Source of the DNA: Thiobacillus denitrificans | GTDB taxonomy: Bacteria > Pseudomonadota > Gammaproteobacteria > Burkholderiales > Thiobacillaceae | DNA: 64,000 nt | NCBI RefSeq assembly: GCF_001530125.1 | Contig: NZ_LDUG01000002.1 | Coordinates: 1 to 64,000 of the forward strand | Direction: 5' to 3' | Shown here: positions 43,233 through 56,523 of the stretch, piece after piece | How the letters are laid out: every line of letters starts with the position of its first letter | Position numbering within the stretch: the first letter of the stretch is position 1 | The notes under the pieces: generated by a model | Database searches by the model: none | What the model saw: only the letters and a program-made list of their open reading frames with translations | Told to the model about the DNA's origin: nothing | Program-made: the position numbers and the translations under genes

Positions 43233-43559
43233 ATGAGCGAACTCATCATTGAAGAACTCGTCGCCGGCAGCGGCGCCACCGCCACCGCCGGGCAAACCGT
43301 TACCGTGCATTACACCGGCTGGCTCACCGACGGCACCAAATTCGACTCCAGCGTCGACCGCAGCGACCCGTTCGAATTCCGCCTCGGCGCGGGCCAGGTC
43401 ATCGCCGGCTGGGACCAGGGCGTGGCCGGCATGCAGATCGGCGGCAAGCGCAAGCTCACCATCCCGCCGGAACTGGGCTACGGCGCACGCGGTGCCGGCG
43501 GCGTGATTCCGCCGAACGCGACGCTGGTGTTCGAAGTGGAACTGCTGGGTCTTCGCTGA
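43233..43559 (+). CDS. FKBP-type peptidyl-prolyl isomerase
   Basis: 108 residues, a minimal FKBP domain without signal peptide. [45 protein letters not shown] contains the active-site Tyr, Asp, Phe and Trp positions; [26 protein letters not shown] completes it. A cytoplasmic folding catalyst. The start is ATG at 43233. A strong terminator follows. Confidence 0.93.
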   Translation: MSELIIEELVAGSGATATAGQTVTVHYTGWLTDGTKFDSSVDRSDPFEFRLGAGQVIAGWDQGVAGMQIGGKRKLTIPPELGYGARGAGGVIPPNATLVFEVELLGLR

Positions 43560-43580
43560 GTCTATCCTTCAGTTTCCAAG

Positions 43581-43632
43581 CAGGAGGGAACGGGACTGGC
43601 CGCGCTGGCTGCCCCGTTCCCTTCTGTGCTTT
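43581..43632 (+). terminator. Rho-independent terminator after the FKBP gene
   Basis: CAGGAGGGAACGGG (43581-43594) pairs with CCCGTTCCCTTCTG (43613-43626), with one G-T pair, followed by TGCTTTT. Confidence 0.75.
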
Positions 43633-43654
43633 TATAGACGGGTAAAATCCCCCC

Positions 43655-45972
<2,318 letters not shown>

Positions 45973-45976
<4 letters not shown>

Positions 45977-46048
45977 GAGGGGCGCCCTCGCCCCGAGTTT
46001 CGCACCGTTGCAATCACCAACCATTCGGGGCGAGGGCGCCCTTCCTAC
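45973..46048. repeat. REP-like inverted repeat spanning the ygiQ stop
   Basis: The 24-base arm at 45973-45996 (GTAGGAGGGGCGCCCTCGCC...) pairs with 46025-46048 with one mismatch around a 28-base loop. Similar GTAGGAGGGCGCCCTCGCCC sequences are, from recollection, dispersed in proteobacterial genomes. It may slow or stop readthrough into the DUF2288 gene. Confidence 0.7.
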
Positions 46049-46063
46049 ATCCCTGTTTCTGAC

Positions 46064-46378
46064 ATGACCACGCCCAGCGACATCCTCCGCGCCAAGCTCA
46101 ACCTCGAAACCGCCCAGCTCCCCTGGCCCGAACTCGAACGCCACTTCGCGCGCGGCAACGTCATCAAGGTCGCCGTGGGCGTGGACCTGATCGACGCAGC
46201 CCTGCACATTGCCGAGAACGATGCGGCGACTGTGGAAGCCTGGCTGGCCGACGGCCGCATCGCGCGCGCAGAGCTCGCCGACGCCGAGGACTGGCATGCG
46301 CGCCAGCCGATGTTCTGGGCGGTGGTGGTGGCGCCCTGGGTGCTGGTGCAGGAAGTGCTGAAGCAACTGGATTCGTAG
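46064..46378 (+). CDS. DUF2288 protein
   Basis: 104 residues. LPWPELERHFARGNVIKVAVGVDLIDAALHIAEN and QPMFWAVVVAPWVLVQEVLKQ match DUF2288, a small family of unknown function found in beta/gammaproteobacteria and cyanobacteria. No signal or membrane segment. The ATG lies 15 bases after the REP-like repeat; a terminator follows immediately. Confidence 0.85.
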   Translation: MTTPSDILRAKLNLETAQLPWPELERHFARGNVIKVAVGVDLIDAALHIAENDAATVEAWLADGRIARAELADAEDWHARQPMFWAVVVAPWVLVQEVLKQLDS

Positions 46379-46384
46379 TCCACA

Positions 46385-46410
46385 AAAAAGCCCGCAGACT
46401 CGGGCTTTTT
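46385..46410 (+). terminator. Rho-independent terminator after the DUF2288 gene
   Basis: AAAAAGCCCG (46385-46394) and CGGGCTTTTT (46401-46410), six-base loop; symmetric A/T flanks allow bidirectional use. Confidence 0.85.
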
Positions 46411-46584
46411 GCTGGCCGTGGGTATTACCACGCAAATGGAACAAACCGCAAAAAGCTGCTGAGGCCACGTCTTTATTGACGGCCCGGGGTGGATTTGCCG
46501 CCCTGTTTCGAAGAAGTGAAGCAGATCCACACCGGTCTCGCTGGCGCTGATTTTATTGGCCGATAGCGAGCCAGTAATACACGC

Positions 46585-46639
46585 TTTTCCGCTTCATGTG
46601 CGCCAGCGCACATACATCATTCCGCGTGCACGGGACACT
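46585..46639 (+). promoter_or_regulatory. Shared palindromic operator, copy 1 (P-type ATPase promoter)
   Basis: TTTTCCGCTT at 46585, then ATGTGCGCCAGCGCACAT (46596-46613), a perfect palindrome around CA, then GTGCACGGGACACT (46626-46639). The same layout recurs upstream of the 40-residue membrane peptide and of pgm. The ATPase start lies 165 bases downstream of the palindrome; the intervening about 140 bases hold no gene. Confidence 0.65.
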
Positions 46640-46777
46640 GTGCACTATGCTTAAAATCGCATGAACACCGCAATCCGCTGATGTCCGGCCTGGGCTTCCT
46701 GTCCGCGGCATTGCCACTGGCAGCCGCAACGCAGGCGCGCAGGCAATTGAACCGCACGCTATGGATGGAGTGCCAAT

Positions 46778-48961
<2,184 letters not shown>

Positions 48962-48997
48962 TCGGCCCCTATGCGCCGGGGCACATCCGTTGAAATA

Positions 48998-49046
48998 TTT
49001 TCTGCTTCGTGTACGTCAGTGCACAGCACATTTTGCAGGGGCGGCA
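48998..49046 (+). promoter_or_regulatory. Shared palindromic operator, copy 2 (small membrane peptide promoter)
   Basis: TTTTCTGCTT at 48998 and GTGTACGTCAGTGCACAG at 49009-49026, with the same 11-base offset as in the other two copies. The third block is less well kept (TTGCAGGGGCGGCA at 49033). The ATG of the 40-residue peptide is 82 bases downstream of the palindrome. Confidence 0.6.
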
Positions 49047-49107
49047 AACAATTGCCGCATCCTGCCGAAACGACAGGCGGCAATCAATTTACCAGGAGGG
49101 AATGACC

Positions 49108-49230
49108 ATGATGAACGGTGACTGGATGAGTGGCTGGGGAACGGGTTACATGGGCGGGTGGGGCGGCTTGGGGATGATACTGATCGTGGCTTTGATCGTC
49201 ATCGGTGTTGTTGCGATCATGCGCAAATAG
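49108..49230 (+). CDS. Small single-pass membrane peptide, 40 residues
   Basis: ATG at 49108 lies eight bases after AGGAGG; an earlier ATG at 49102 is too close to that site. The N-terminal half is Gly/Trp/Met-rich (GDWMSGWGTGYMGGWGGLG), followed by one hydrophobic helix (MILIVALIVIGVVAIM) and a basic RK end. No homologous family is recognised with certainty; it recalls small membrane proteins found near heavy-metal or stress genes. It follows the ATPase and has its own operator copy. Confidence 0.7.
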   Translation: MMNGDWMSGWGTGYMGGWGGLGMILIVALIVIGVVAIMRK

Positions 49231-49597
49231 TGACGACGTTGGTTTCATCGTAGTGATTCGGACTTGATCTGATAGTCAATCGCGGAACCCGAACTTCTGT
49301 ACCCGACCCAGTTTCGGTCAGTTGGCGAGATCGCGATGAACGTCTTGTCTTCGGCCAAAGTTGCCTGTCACGGTTTGCTGCTCCAACGCCTGCTATGCAG
49401 CGGGAGCGGACGCTCGACCAAGCAGTGGCTCGACAAGCTAAAACGGCCATTCGAGGTCAAGATTGTCAGGACTACAATCTCGGCCAAGTATCACTCTTTG
49501 AAAAGTAGTGTTTAAAGCAATCAGCATTCTCCTTCTGCGCAAAAAAGGCGGTTTAAATCAATTGCCTTGCCATCGATGGCATGGGTGTTTATAGTTG
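49231..49597. other. Gene-free stretch before the ATPase/NACHT module
   Basis: No frame with family resemblance on either strand. The second half is noticeably AT-rich compared with the neighbourhood, which is consistent with the left boundary of transferred DNA. Confidence 0.4.
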
Positions 49598-49613
49598 TGA
49601 GTAAATTTACTCA
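49598..49613. promoter_or_regulatory. 16-bp perfect palindrome before the AAA/DUF4143 gene
   Basis: TGAGTAAATTTACTCA is a perfect palindrome ending 11 bases before the ATG at 49625. It is well placed as an operator for autoregulation of the two-gene module. Confidence 0.55.
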
Positions 49614-49624
49614 GTTAATTAAAA

Positions 49625-50884
49625 ATGACCTTTGAGCGACACCATATCCACACACTCCGACAGCGTCTCGACGAATCGCCGACCTTCATGGTTGTCATCG
49701 CGGGACCGCGCCAAATAGGTAAGAGCACCTTGGTTCGCCAAGTGCTCGCCGGGCGACCAGCAAGCTTTGTTGCGGTAGATCAGCCTCTACCCGAACTTGT
49801 TGACCCTTTCACCGGTTCGCGGGTGGGCGTTGGACTTTCAGCGCAGATTATTCCTGGCGCGCAGCCAACCACCGAGTGGTTGGTGAATCAATGGATACAA
49901 GCCCGTACCAAGGCAAGGGCGCTACCCGAAGGTCAGCAATACGTATTAGCCATTGATGAAATCCAGAAAATCCCGCGCTGGTCGGAAGTCGTCAAAGGTT
50001 TGTGGGACGCCGATCGCGCTGAAACTCTCGCGATGCATGTCATCCTGCTTGGCTCATCGCCCTGGCTGATGCAGAAAGGGCTGACGGAAAGCCTTGCGGG
50101 GCGCTACGAGGCGATTCGCATGACGCACTGGTCATACTCTGAAATGCAGGCAGCGTTCGACTTTTCGCTCGACGAGTACTTCTATTTCGGTGGTTATCCC
50201 GGGAGCGCAGGTTTGATTCGCGATGAGCGCCGCTGGCGCGAATACGTGCGTGGTGCGCTGATCCACCCGAATATCGAAAAAGACATCCTTCAGATGACAC
50301 GGGTGGACAAGCCCGCCCTGCTCAAGACCTTGTTCGAGCTGGGTTGCGCCTATTCCGGCCAGATCATTTCCTACACCAAGTTGCAAGGCCAGCTTCAGGA
50401 CGCAGGCAATACGGTCACTCTAGCGCATTACCTCGACCTGCTCTCGCAAGCAGGGTTGCTTACCGGGCTGTCGAAATATGCCATACAGAAGCACCGCCAA
50501 CGCGCTTCCAGCCCCAAACTCAATGCACTCAATACCGCGTTGATCTCGGCGCAGGGCGGTTACAGTTTCACGGATGCACGCAACGACCGGACTTACTGGG
50601 GCAGACTGGTGGAAAGCGCTGTCGGCGCGCACCTCTGCAACACTGCATCCGACAGCTGTCTGGTGCAGTATTGGCGAGAGAGCCCGGATGAAGTTGATTT
50701 TGTCCTGAGTAATGGCCGCAAACTGGTCGCGCTCGAAGTCAAAAGTGGCACGGGTTTCGCGACCCCAAAAGGGTTGAAGGTCTTCACCGAGAAATTCAGC
50801 ACAGCGCGCCCGCTCATCGTCGGCGAAGGCGGTATTCCTCTAGCCGAGTTCATGTCACGCCCTGCGGAAGACTGGTTGGAGTAA
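49625..50884 (+). CDS. AAA-type ATPase with DUF4143 C-terminal domain
   Basis: 419 residues. Walker A GPRQIGKST (27-35) and Walker B VLAIDEIQ (D111, E112) in an AAA_14 domain; sensor-like ILLGSSPWLM follows. The C-terminal DUF4143 region holds a nuclease-like D-x12-E-x-K set (D358, E371, K373 in DEVDFVLSNGRKLVALEVKSG). Such ATPases are common but usually solitary and poorly understood. Here the TAA overlaps the start of the NACHT gene by one base, implying a two-component unit. A palindromic operator candidate precedes it. Confidence 0.85.
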   Translation: MTFERHHIHTLRQRLDESPTFMVVIAGPRQIGKSTLVRQVLAGRPASFVAVDQPLPELVDPFTGSRVGVGLSAQIIPGAQPTTEWLVNQWIQARTKARALPEGQQYVLAIDEIQKIPRWSEVVKGLWDADRAETLAMHVILLGSSPWLMQKGLTESLAGRYEAIRMTHWSYSEMQAAFDFSLDEYFYFGGYPGSAGLIRDERRWREYVRGALIHPNIEKDILQMTRVDKPALLKTLFELGCAYSGQIISYTKLQGQLQDAGNTVTLAHYLDLLSQAGLLTGLSKYAIQKHRQRASSPKLNALNTALISAQGGYSFTDARNDRTYWGRLVESAVGAHLCNTASDSCLVQYWRESPDEVDFVLSNGRKLVALEVKSGTGFATPKGLKVFTEKFSTARPLIVGEGGIPLAEFMSRPAEDWLE

Positions 50885-53800
50885 TGACGATGACGCTAGT
50901 CCCCCACCGCGCTCGCAAGCTTGAGGATCAGAGCAAGGACGCAGTCGAAAATCCACCCGAAGACTTGCAGAAATTCCGCAATTTTCCTGCCTGGGTGCTG
51001 CTGGGCGAACCGGGGGCAGGAAAAAGCACAGCGTTCGAGTCTGAAGCCGAGGCGACGGGTGGTAGATGCCTTCGTATTGCTGAATTCATCCACGCCGACC
51101 CGGATGAAGCCTGGAACGGCAAGACCTTGTTTCTCGATGGACTGGACGAAATCCGTGCCAGCGCAGGGAATGACAGCGCGATTCAGTTAATCCGCAAGCA
51201 ACTTAAACGCTTGGGCAATCCGCCGTTCCGCGTTGCCTGCCGTGCCGCCGACTGGTATGGCGCGTCAGACGCCGAAGACCTCAAGGCAGCGTCCGCCGAC
51301 GGCCATCTCGCGGTGTTGCAGCTCGACCCGTTAAGCGACGATGACATCCTCACCCTGCTGCGCGACAACTACGGCACGAAAGATCCAGATGCCTTCGTCG
51401 AGAAAGCCACGCGGCTTGGCGTGGCCGACCTGCTCGACAACCCGCAAACGCTTGGCCTGCTAGCCGAGGCGGTTCGGGGCGACCAATGGCCAACCACACG
51501 TCATGACACCTACCGTCTCGCCTGTGAAAAACTTGCTGAAGAAGCAAACAAGCGGCACCGCGATCAGGCGCGCGCTCGACCCCGTTCAGTCGAAAGCCTC
51601 CTTGATGCTGCAGGCCAGCTATGCGCGGTGCTGCTCCTGTCCGACCAAACCGGGATTGCGCTTGACCCTGAGCGTTCCGGCTCCCGCTACATTTATTTGA
51701 ATAGCTGTGCATCCCCCGATCTGGAGTCGGCGGCTTTGGCCGTGCGCACAAAACTGTTCCGACCGGAAGGCGAGGAAAGAGTCGTTCCCAGCCACCGCAG
51801 CGTGGCAGAGTACCTTGCCGCACGCTGGCTGGCGCGGCAGATTGACAGCGCGGGTCTGCCATTGGGGCGGGTGTTGAACCTGTTGCTGGGGCAGGACGGC
51901 CGCACTGTCGCCGGTTTGCGTGGCCTCTATGCTTGGCTCGCCCTGCACAGCCAGAGGGCTCGCCCTCGACTGATCGAGGCAGACCCGTTAACGGTGGTGA
52001 TCTATGGCGATGTCAAGCCGATGACGGTTTCAGACAAACGTAGCCTGCTTTCAGGTTTGCGCCGCGAGGCCGAGCGTTACCACGGGTTCCGCTGGGGAGT
52101 CAGTACCACACATCCCTTCGCTGCATTGGCCGACCCCGAGCTGCGCGATGACTTCCTGTCCGCCCTGCAAGCCCCCGAACGTGACGAAGCTAGTCAAGCC
52201 TTTGTCGACTGCGTACTCGACATCCTCACCGAGGGGGGTACACCGGCGGAACTGGTGCCGCTACTGTTGGATATCGTCTGCGACCCAACCCGCTGGGCTG
52301 GTATCAGGAAAGAAGCGCTCCAGGCGTGGCTCAAACTTGCTGAGCCGTATGTTGCTTTGGCTTTGCTTGACGACATCACCGCTGGGCGGATAGCCGACGA
52401 AGACGATGAACTAACCGGCATGCTTCTTCGGGTTCTCTATCCGGCGAACATTGAACCGGAAGCGCTGCTTCGTTACTTCCATACGCCCAAGAGAAGCAAC
52501 TTGCTCGGTAGCTATGTGTGGTTCTGGGAAGAAGAATTGCCGACAGCAGCGCCTGAAAATCATCTGCCAATTTTGCTTGATGAGCTCGCCAGACATCCGG
52601 AATACCTTCGCCCACACGACGTTCTCATGCGGAGTCTGAACCAGATGGCGGATGCGCTTCTGGCGCGCGGCATCGCTATCCATGGCGAAGAAATAAGCGA
52701 GGAACGTTTATTCTCTTGGCTAGGGATCGGCGCTGATAAATATGGCGGGCTCTCACGTGAAAAGGCTGCGCAACAATTCATTTCCGGCTGGATCGGCGCT
52801 CGCTCCAGGCATTACAAAGCCATGCTGGCACTATGTTTCAAGCAATGTGAAAGTCACGAGCACCCAGCCTACTGTGTACGTCAACAGGAAAATCGTTTGC
52901 ACAACGCTTGCCCACCGGAGGACATCGGCCTATGGCATCTGATGGAGTTGGATAAAACGGCGGATGACGGACTCGCACGGGTACATCTCGCTGAGGCGGT
53001 TAATGCTCTGATGTACCAGCGTGGTGCTGCGGGCCTTTCACTGGAACGGCTTGAAGAATGGGTAGACGCGCACCCAGAGCGGAAGCACTGGCTCGAACCG
53101 TTGCTTGCCTGGGATATACCCGAGTGGAAGTTGGAAGAAGCAGCCGACAGAAAAACCCGTGAACAGGAAAGGAGTGAAACCAAACGGAATCGCACCATCG
53201 CCCTGCAAAATCAGTTATCACAAATCCAATCCGGTGCCGCCCGTGTTGACCTGATGCACCAACTCGCAGGGGTATGGATGGGTCTGTACATCGACACACG
53301 TGGAGAAACACCGACTGACCGATTTGATAGTTATTGCGATAACGGGAACGAGATGTTGTCGATCTCCGAAGCAGGGTTCCGCCATTGCCCGGAACGCGAC
53401 GACCTGCCAACAGTAAAAGAAATTATCGGCCTCGCGCTCAAACAAAAAGAGCATTTCATTCGCCGCCCCTGCCTTGTCGGCATGGAATTGCGTTGGCGCG
53501 ATGGTGAAGCGGAAATCGACAAGCTGCCCGAGGAAACCCTGCGCCGCATGTTTGCCTTCCAGCTGACCGATGGCACCGGTAATACGCCCGAGTGGTTTAT
53601 CCATATAGTGCAGCAACGTCCGGCGCTGGCGGCTGAGGTGCTTGGCCTCTATGCCGGCACAACCCTTAAAGCGGGCAAGGACTTTGTCGATAGCATTTAT
53701 CCGCTGGCGCACGATGCAGAGTACCGCGACGTTGCCATCCTCGCCGCACCTCGCTTGCTGGAGACCTTTCCGGTCAGGGCGCGAACTGGGCAATTGCATT

Positions 53801-54927
53801 ACCTGGAAAACCTGCTCAAAGCCGCAATGCGCTACACCCCGGAACAACTTCCGGCACTAATCGAGAAGAAACTGTCCATGAAGGGAATGGATGTGGCGCA
53901 GAAGGTCTATTGGCTGGCCACAGCCATGCTGCTCGATCCCAAACAATACGAGGCCGCGCTCTGGCGCCATATCGGCAAGTCCGAGGTGCGCGCCAACCAT
54001 TTGGCCGGCTTTCTGGGTGATCGCGATGGCGGGATGCGTGATGACTACACGCTATCCGTCAGTACGACCGGCAAATTGATTGAACGGCTTGTACCGCACG
54101 CGGTAATCGAGCGACCGACGGGTGGTGCTTACACGGTTAGCGATGCCATGCGGCGCGGCGATCACATTCGCGCTTTGATTAATCGCCTGGGTGTGTTGGC
54201 AACGCCCGAGGCGAAACAGGAAATCGACCGCCTGCTTGGGCTTCCCACACTGCACAAATTGAAACACATGCTGGAAGCCGCGCGTCATGAACTCAAGCAA
54301 CGGCAGCGCGAAAGCGAGTTCCGTTTTCCGCTCCCGAGTGAAGTCGCACAGGTATTCGCCAACCTGGCACCGACCAGTGTCGCCGACCTCGCCGCGCTCA
54401 CGCTTGATCATCTGGACGACATCGCAAGGGGAATCAGGCAGGACAATGACGATGGCTTCCGCGCGTTCTGGAACGTTTGGATAGAGGCGCGCCAACAAGA
54501 AATCGCCGCGCGCGAAGAAAATTATTGTCGCGACGCGCTACTTACTCGTCTGCGCCCGCGTCTGGAACCGCTGGGTATCGACAGCCAACCGGAGGGCGAT
54601 TACGCAAACGACAAGCGAGCCGATCTTCGTTTGTCCTACCGGACTGAATTTGAGCTGCCCATCGAAATTAAGCGTGATAGCAATGAGTCATTGTGGAGCG
54701 CGCTACGCAAGCAGCTTATCGGTCAGTACGCCATCGCTCCACGTGCCAGCGGGTATGGCATTTATCTCGTGCTCTGGTTCGGTGGTGAGGGTATGCCGGG
54801 CGCAACTGACGGGGGAAAGAAACCGCAGACGCCCGAAGAACTGCGAACCCGCCTCGAAGCGCAACTCGGTCCGATGGAACGGCAACGCATCTTCGTTCGT
54901 GTACTGGATGTAAGTTGGCCGAAGTAA
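50884..54927 (+). CDS. NACHT-type STAND NTPase with C-terminal PD-(D/E)XK-like nuclease, candidate defence protein
   Basis: 1347 residues. Walker A LLGEPGAGKST (G41-T49) and the NACHT-style Walker B LFLDGLDE (82-89) lie unusually close to the N-terminus, so there is no N-terminal effector. About 1100 residues of helical repeat-like sequence follow, a likely sensor. The last about 110 residues carry D1247, E1261 and K1263 (RADLRLSYRTEFELPIEIKR) followed by a Q-rich helix, a PD-(D/E)XK nuclease pattern. STAND/NACHT proteins of this shape act in anti-phage defence; this architecture I cannot name. ATG 50884 overlaps the upstream stop; ATG 50890 is better spaced from GGAG. Confidence 0.75.
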   Translation: MTMTLVPHRARKLEDQSKDAVENPPEDLQKFRNFPAWVLLGEPGAGKSTAFESEAEATGGRCLRIAEFIHADPDEAWNGKTLFLDGLDEIRASAGNDSAIQLIRKQLKRLGNPPFRVACRAADWYGASDAEDLKAASADGHLAVLQLDPLSDDDILTLLRDNYGTKDPDAFVEKATRLGVADLLDNPQTLGLLAEAVRGDQWPTTRHDTYRLACEKLAEEANKRHRDQARARPRSVESLLDAAGQLCAVLLLSDQTGIALDPERSGSRYIYLNSCASPDLESAALAVRTKLFRPEGEERVVPSHRSVAEYLAARWLARQIDSAGLPLGRVLNLLLGQDGRTVAGLRGLYAWLALHSQRARPRLIEADPLTVVIYGDVKPMTVSDKRSLLSGLRREAERYHGFRWGVSTTHPFAALADPELRDDFLSALQAPERDEASQAFVDCVLDILTEGGTPAELVPLLLDIVCDPTRWAGIRKEALQAWLKLAEPYVALALLDDITAGRIADEDDELTGMLLRVLYPANIEPEALLRYFHTPKRSNLLGSYVWFWEEELPTAAPENHLPILLDELARHPEYLRPHDVLMRSLNQMADALLARGIAIHGEEISEERLFSWLGIGADKYGGLSREKAAQQFISGWIGARSRHYKAMLALCFKQCESHEHPAYCVRQQENRLHNACPPEDIGLWHLMELDKTADDGLARVHLAEAVNALMYQRGAAGLSLERLEEWVDAHPERKHWLEPLLAWDIPEWKLEEAADRKTREQERSETKRNRTIALQNQLSQIQSGAARVDLMHQLAGVWMGLYIDTRGETPTDRFDSYCDNGNEMLSISEAGFRHCPERDDLPTVKEIIGLALKQKEHFIRRPCLVGMELRWRDGEAEIDKLPEETLRRMFAFQLTDGTGNTPEWFIHIVQQRPALAAEVLGLYAGTTLKAGKDFVDSIYPLAHDAEYRDVAILAAPRLLETFPVRARTGQLHYLENLLKAAMRYTPEQLPALIEKKLSMKGMDVAQKVYWLATAMLLDPKQYEAALWRHIGKSEVRANHLAGFLGDRDGGMRDDYTLSVSTTGKLIERLVPHAVIERPTGGAYTVSDAMRRGDHIRALINRLGVLATPEAKQEIDRLLGLPTLHKLKHMLEAARHELKQRQRESEFRFPLPSEVAQVFANLAPTSVADLAALTLDHLDDIARGIRQDNDDGFRAFWNVWIEARQQEIAAREENYCRDALLTRLRPRLEPLGIDSQPEGDYANDKRADLRLSYRTEFELPIEIKRDSNESLWSALRKQLIGQYAIAPRASGYGIYLVLWFGGEGMPGATDGGKKPQTPEELRTRLEAQLGPMERQRIFVRVLDVSWPK

Positions 54928-55187
54928 GAGCACCGTTCATGCCAAAGGAGCCAGCTTGATTTGAATGCCTGTTGTGGGTCGGCTGCTGCCGACCTCTTGC
55001 GTGTCCGCTTCCAGTCTGGAGTTGACGGTCGACCATATGTGTTCGGCCGGCCGATAAGGCCGATGAACGGCCCGTGGCGGCCACCACACTGACGGTCTGT
55101 TCTGTGGCCGATTTCAGCCATTTGTTGAAGCATTAGAACCGACTGCGCCGGACGCTTGCGGCCTGATCAAGCCTGAACCACCAGAAT
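54928..55187. other. Gene-free stretch after the NACHT gene
   Basis: Contains a hairpin with arms GGTCGGC (54977-54983) and GCCGACC (54988-54994), without a T run. Otherwise nothing recognisable. Right boundary of the inserted module by inference. Confidence 0.35.
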
Positions 55188-56198
55188 TCAATCGGCCGTT
55201 GCCACGGCCCATACCGAAAATTCGGCGAACCGCTTTTGTCCGACGCCCGTCGCGCCTTTTTCCAGGTACAGGGCCCAGGCCCAATCGGGCTCGAACAGGC
55301 TGGTGCTGGACGACCAGTAAATGTCCAGCACGTCGGCGAAGGGATGCCCGGCCGGCAAGGCCGGGCTGTGGACGGCACAATCCACCAGCGATTCCAGTTC
55401 GTTGATGGTGGGCAGCCGCCAGGCACTGCCCTCGCCTGCCTGATTAAGCTTGGCCACCGCTGCCAACGCCTCGCGCCAGACCACCGGTTGCGGGGTGAGA
55501 TTCGCGCTGCGGTGCCAGAGCAGGCGGGTGAGCCGATCCAGTACGCCATCCTGAAGCATTTCGAAGCGGGGCTCAGGCCATGGCGCGCCGACACGCCATT
55601 CGCCGTCCTGGCCGGAACCGACACATGACATGACGTTGCCGGCAGCGTCGTAGCACAAGCTTTGGCCCGTTCGCGGGACCACGCCCAGGCCTTCGCCGCG
55701 CACCGGCCATAGCATGAAGGATTGATCCTTGCCGCCGTAAAACATGCGCGCGCCATCGAGCGCCACGTACCAGGCGTGTGCCGGGCTGATGGCCGCCGTG
55801 GTCGAAGTCCAGTACCAGCCGTTGAATACATCGATGAACGGGTGTCGCTCAGGCAGGGCAGGCAATCGGGTTTGCAGGCTGAGCAGGCTGCGCAATTCGC
55901 GGCGATTGGGCATGCGCCAGTCGCGCTGGCCGAAGCGCTGCTCGCGGTTCATGGCCGCGACGAAATCGAGCGCTTCCTGCCAGGTGAGGGGGAATTCAGC
56001 GAGCCCGGCACTGCGACACCAGATCAGGCCGGTCAGACCATCCATGACCTCGTCGTCGCGCACGTCGAAGCGCGGTTCCGGCCAGGGTATGCCGACGGCA
56101 AACGATGCGTCCTGGCCGGAACCCTCGCACGCAAGCTCGCGTCCATCGTCGGCATGGCAAGTGCGTTGGCCGGTATTCAGGTAATGCTCAGAAGTCAT
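55188..56198 (-). CDS. Tandem DUF1566 (Lcl C-terminal-like) protein
   Basis: 336 residues made of two DUF1566 repeats (about 1-175 and 176-336). Each has a G(S)GQD block, PWPEPRF, a GLIW/RLLWHRSA strand, WREAL helix, WRMPNRRELRSLL or WRLPTINELESLV, HPF and a W(Y)W(T/S)S strand. There is no signal peptide, unlike most DUF1566 surface proteins. The fold is C-type-lectin-like in related proteins; function here unknown. Divergent from pgm, so the operator at 56357-56411 may serve both directions. Confidence 0.75.
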   Translation of the reverse strand: MTSEHYLNTGQRTCHADDGRELACEGSGQDASFAVGIPWPEPRFDVRDDEVMDGLTGLIWCRSAGLAEFPLTWQEALDFVAAMNREQRFGQRDWRMPNRRELRSLLSLQTRLPALPERHPFIDVFNGWYWTSTTAAISPAHAWYVALDGARMFYGGKDQSFMLWPVRGEGLGVVPRTGQSLCYDAAGNVMSCVGSGQDGEWRVGAPWPEPRFEMLQDGVLDRLTRLLWHRSANLTPQPVVWREALAAVAKLNQAGEGSAWRLPTINELESLVDCAVHSPALPAGHPFADVLDIYWSSSTSLFEPDWAWALYLEKGATGVGQKRFAEFSVWAVATAD

Positions 56199-56356
56199 GA
56201 TTACCCCAATGGCAGATCGAACTGTCCCGTCCGATGATGCATGGATTGTGCGCCACGCGTCGAAACATCGAAACCGGTTTGCGAATGCGGGCGCTGCACC
56301 TTAGGGCACATGGCTGCCGCATGGGCGATGCCGGTCTATAGTGAATTGGCAATGCG

Positions 56357-56411
56357 TTTTCTGCTTTACGTACGCCATCGCACGTACAACCTGCGGTGTG
56401 CAAGGGACACT
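56357..56411. promoter_or_regulatory. Shared palindromic operator, copy 3 (pgm operon promoter)
   Basis: TTTTCTGCTT at 56357, ACGTACGCCATCGCACGT at 56368-56385 and GTGCAAGGGACACT at 56398-56411. The offsets (11 and 30 bases) are identical to copy 1. It lies in the divergent gap between the DUF1566 gene and pgm. Confidence 0.65.
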
Positions 56412-56523
56412 CCACCCTGATTGAACGCGCACAACTTGGGCATTCCATGGAATCCGGGCGATGACGTTGACGGTTTTTGATAAGCGCGAGCCTGCCCGCC
56501 CGTACAAGCAATCTTCAAACGAA

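Noticed and set aside
46679-46777. Possible short coding frame just before the P-type ATPase
   Set aside because: No ribosome site or conserved residues; it lies in the leader downstream of the shared operator.
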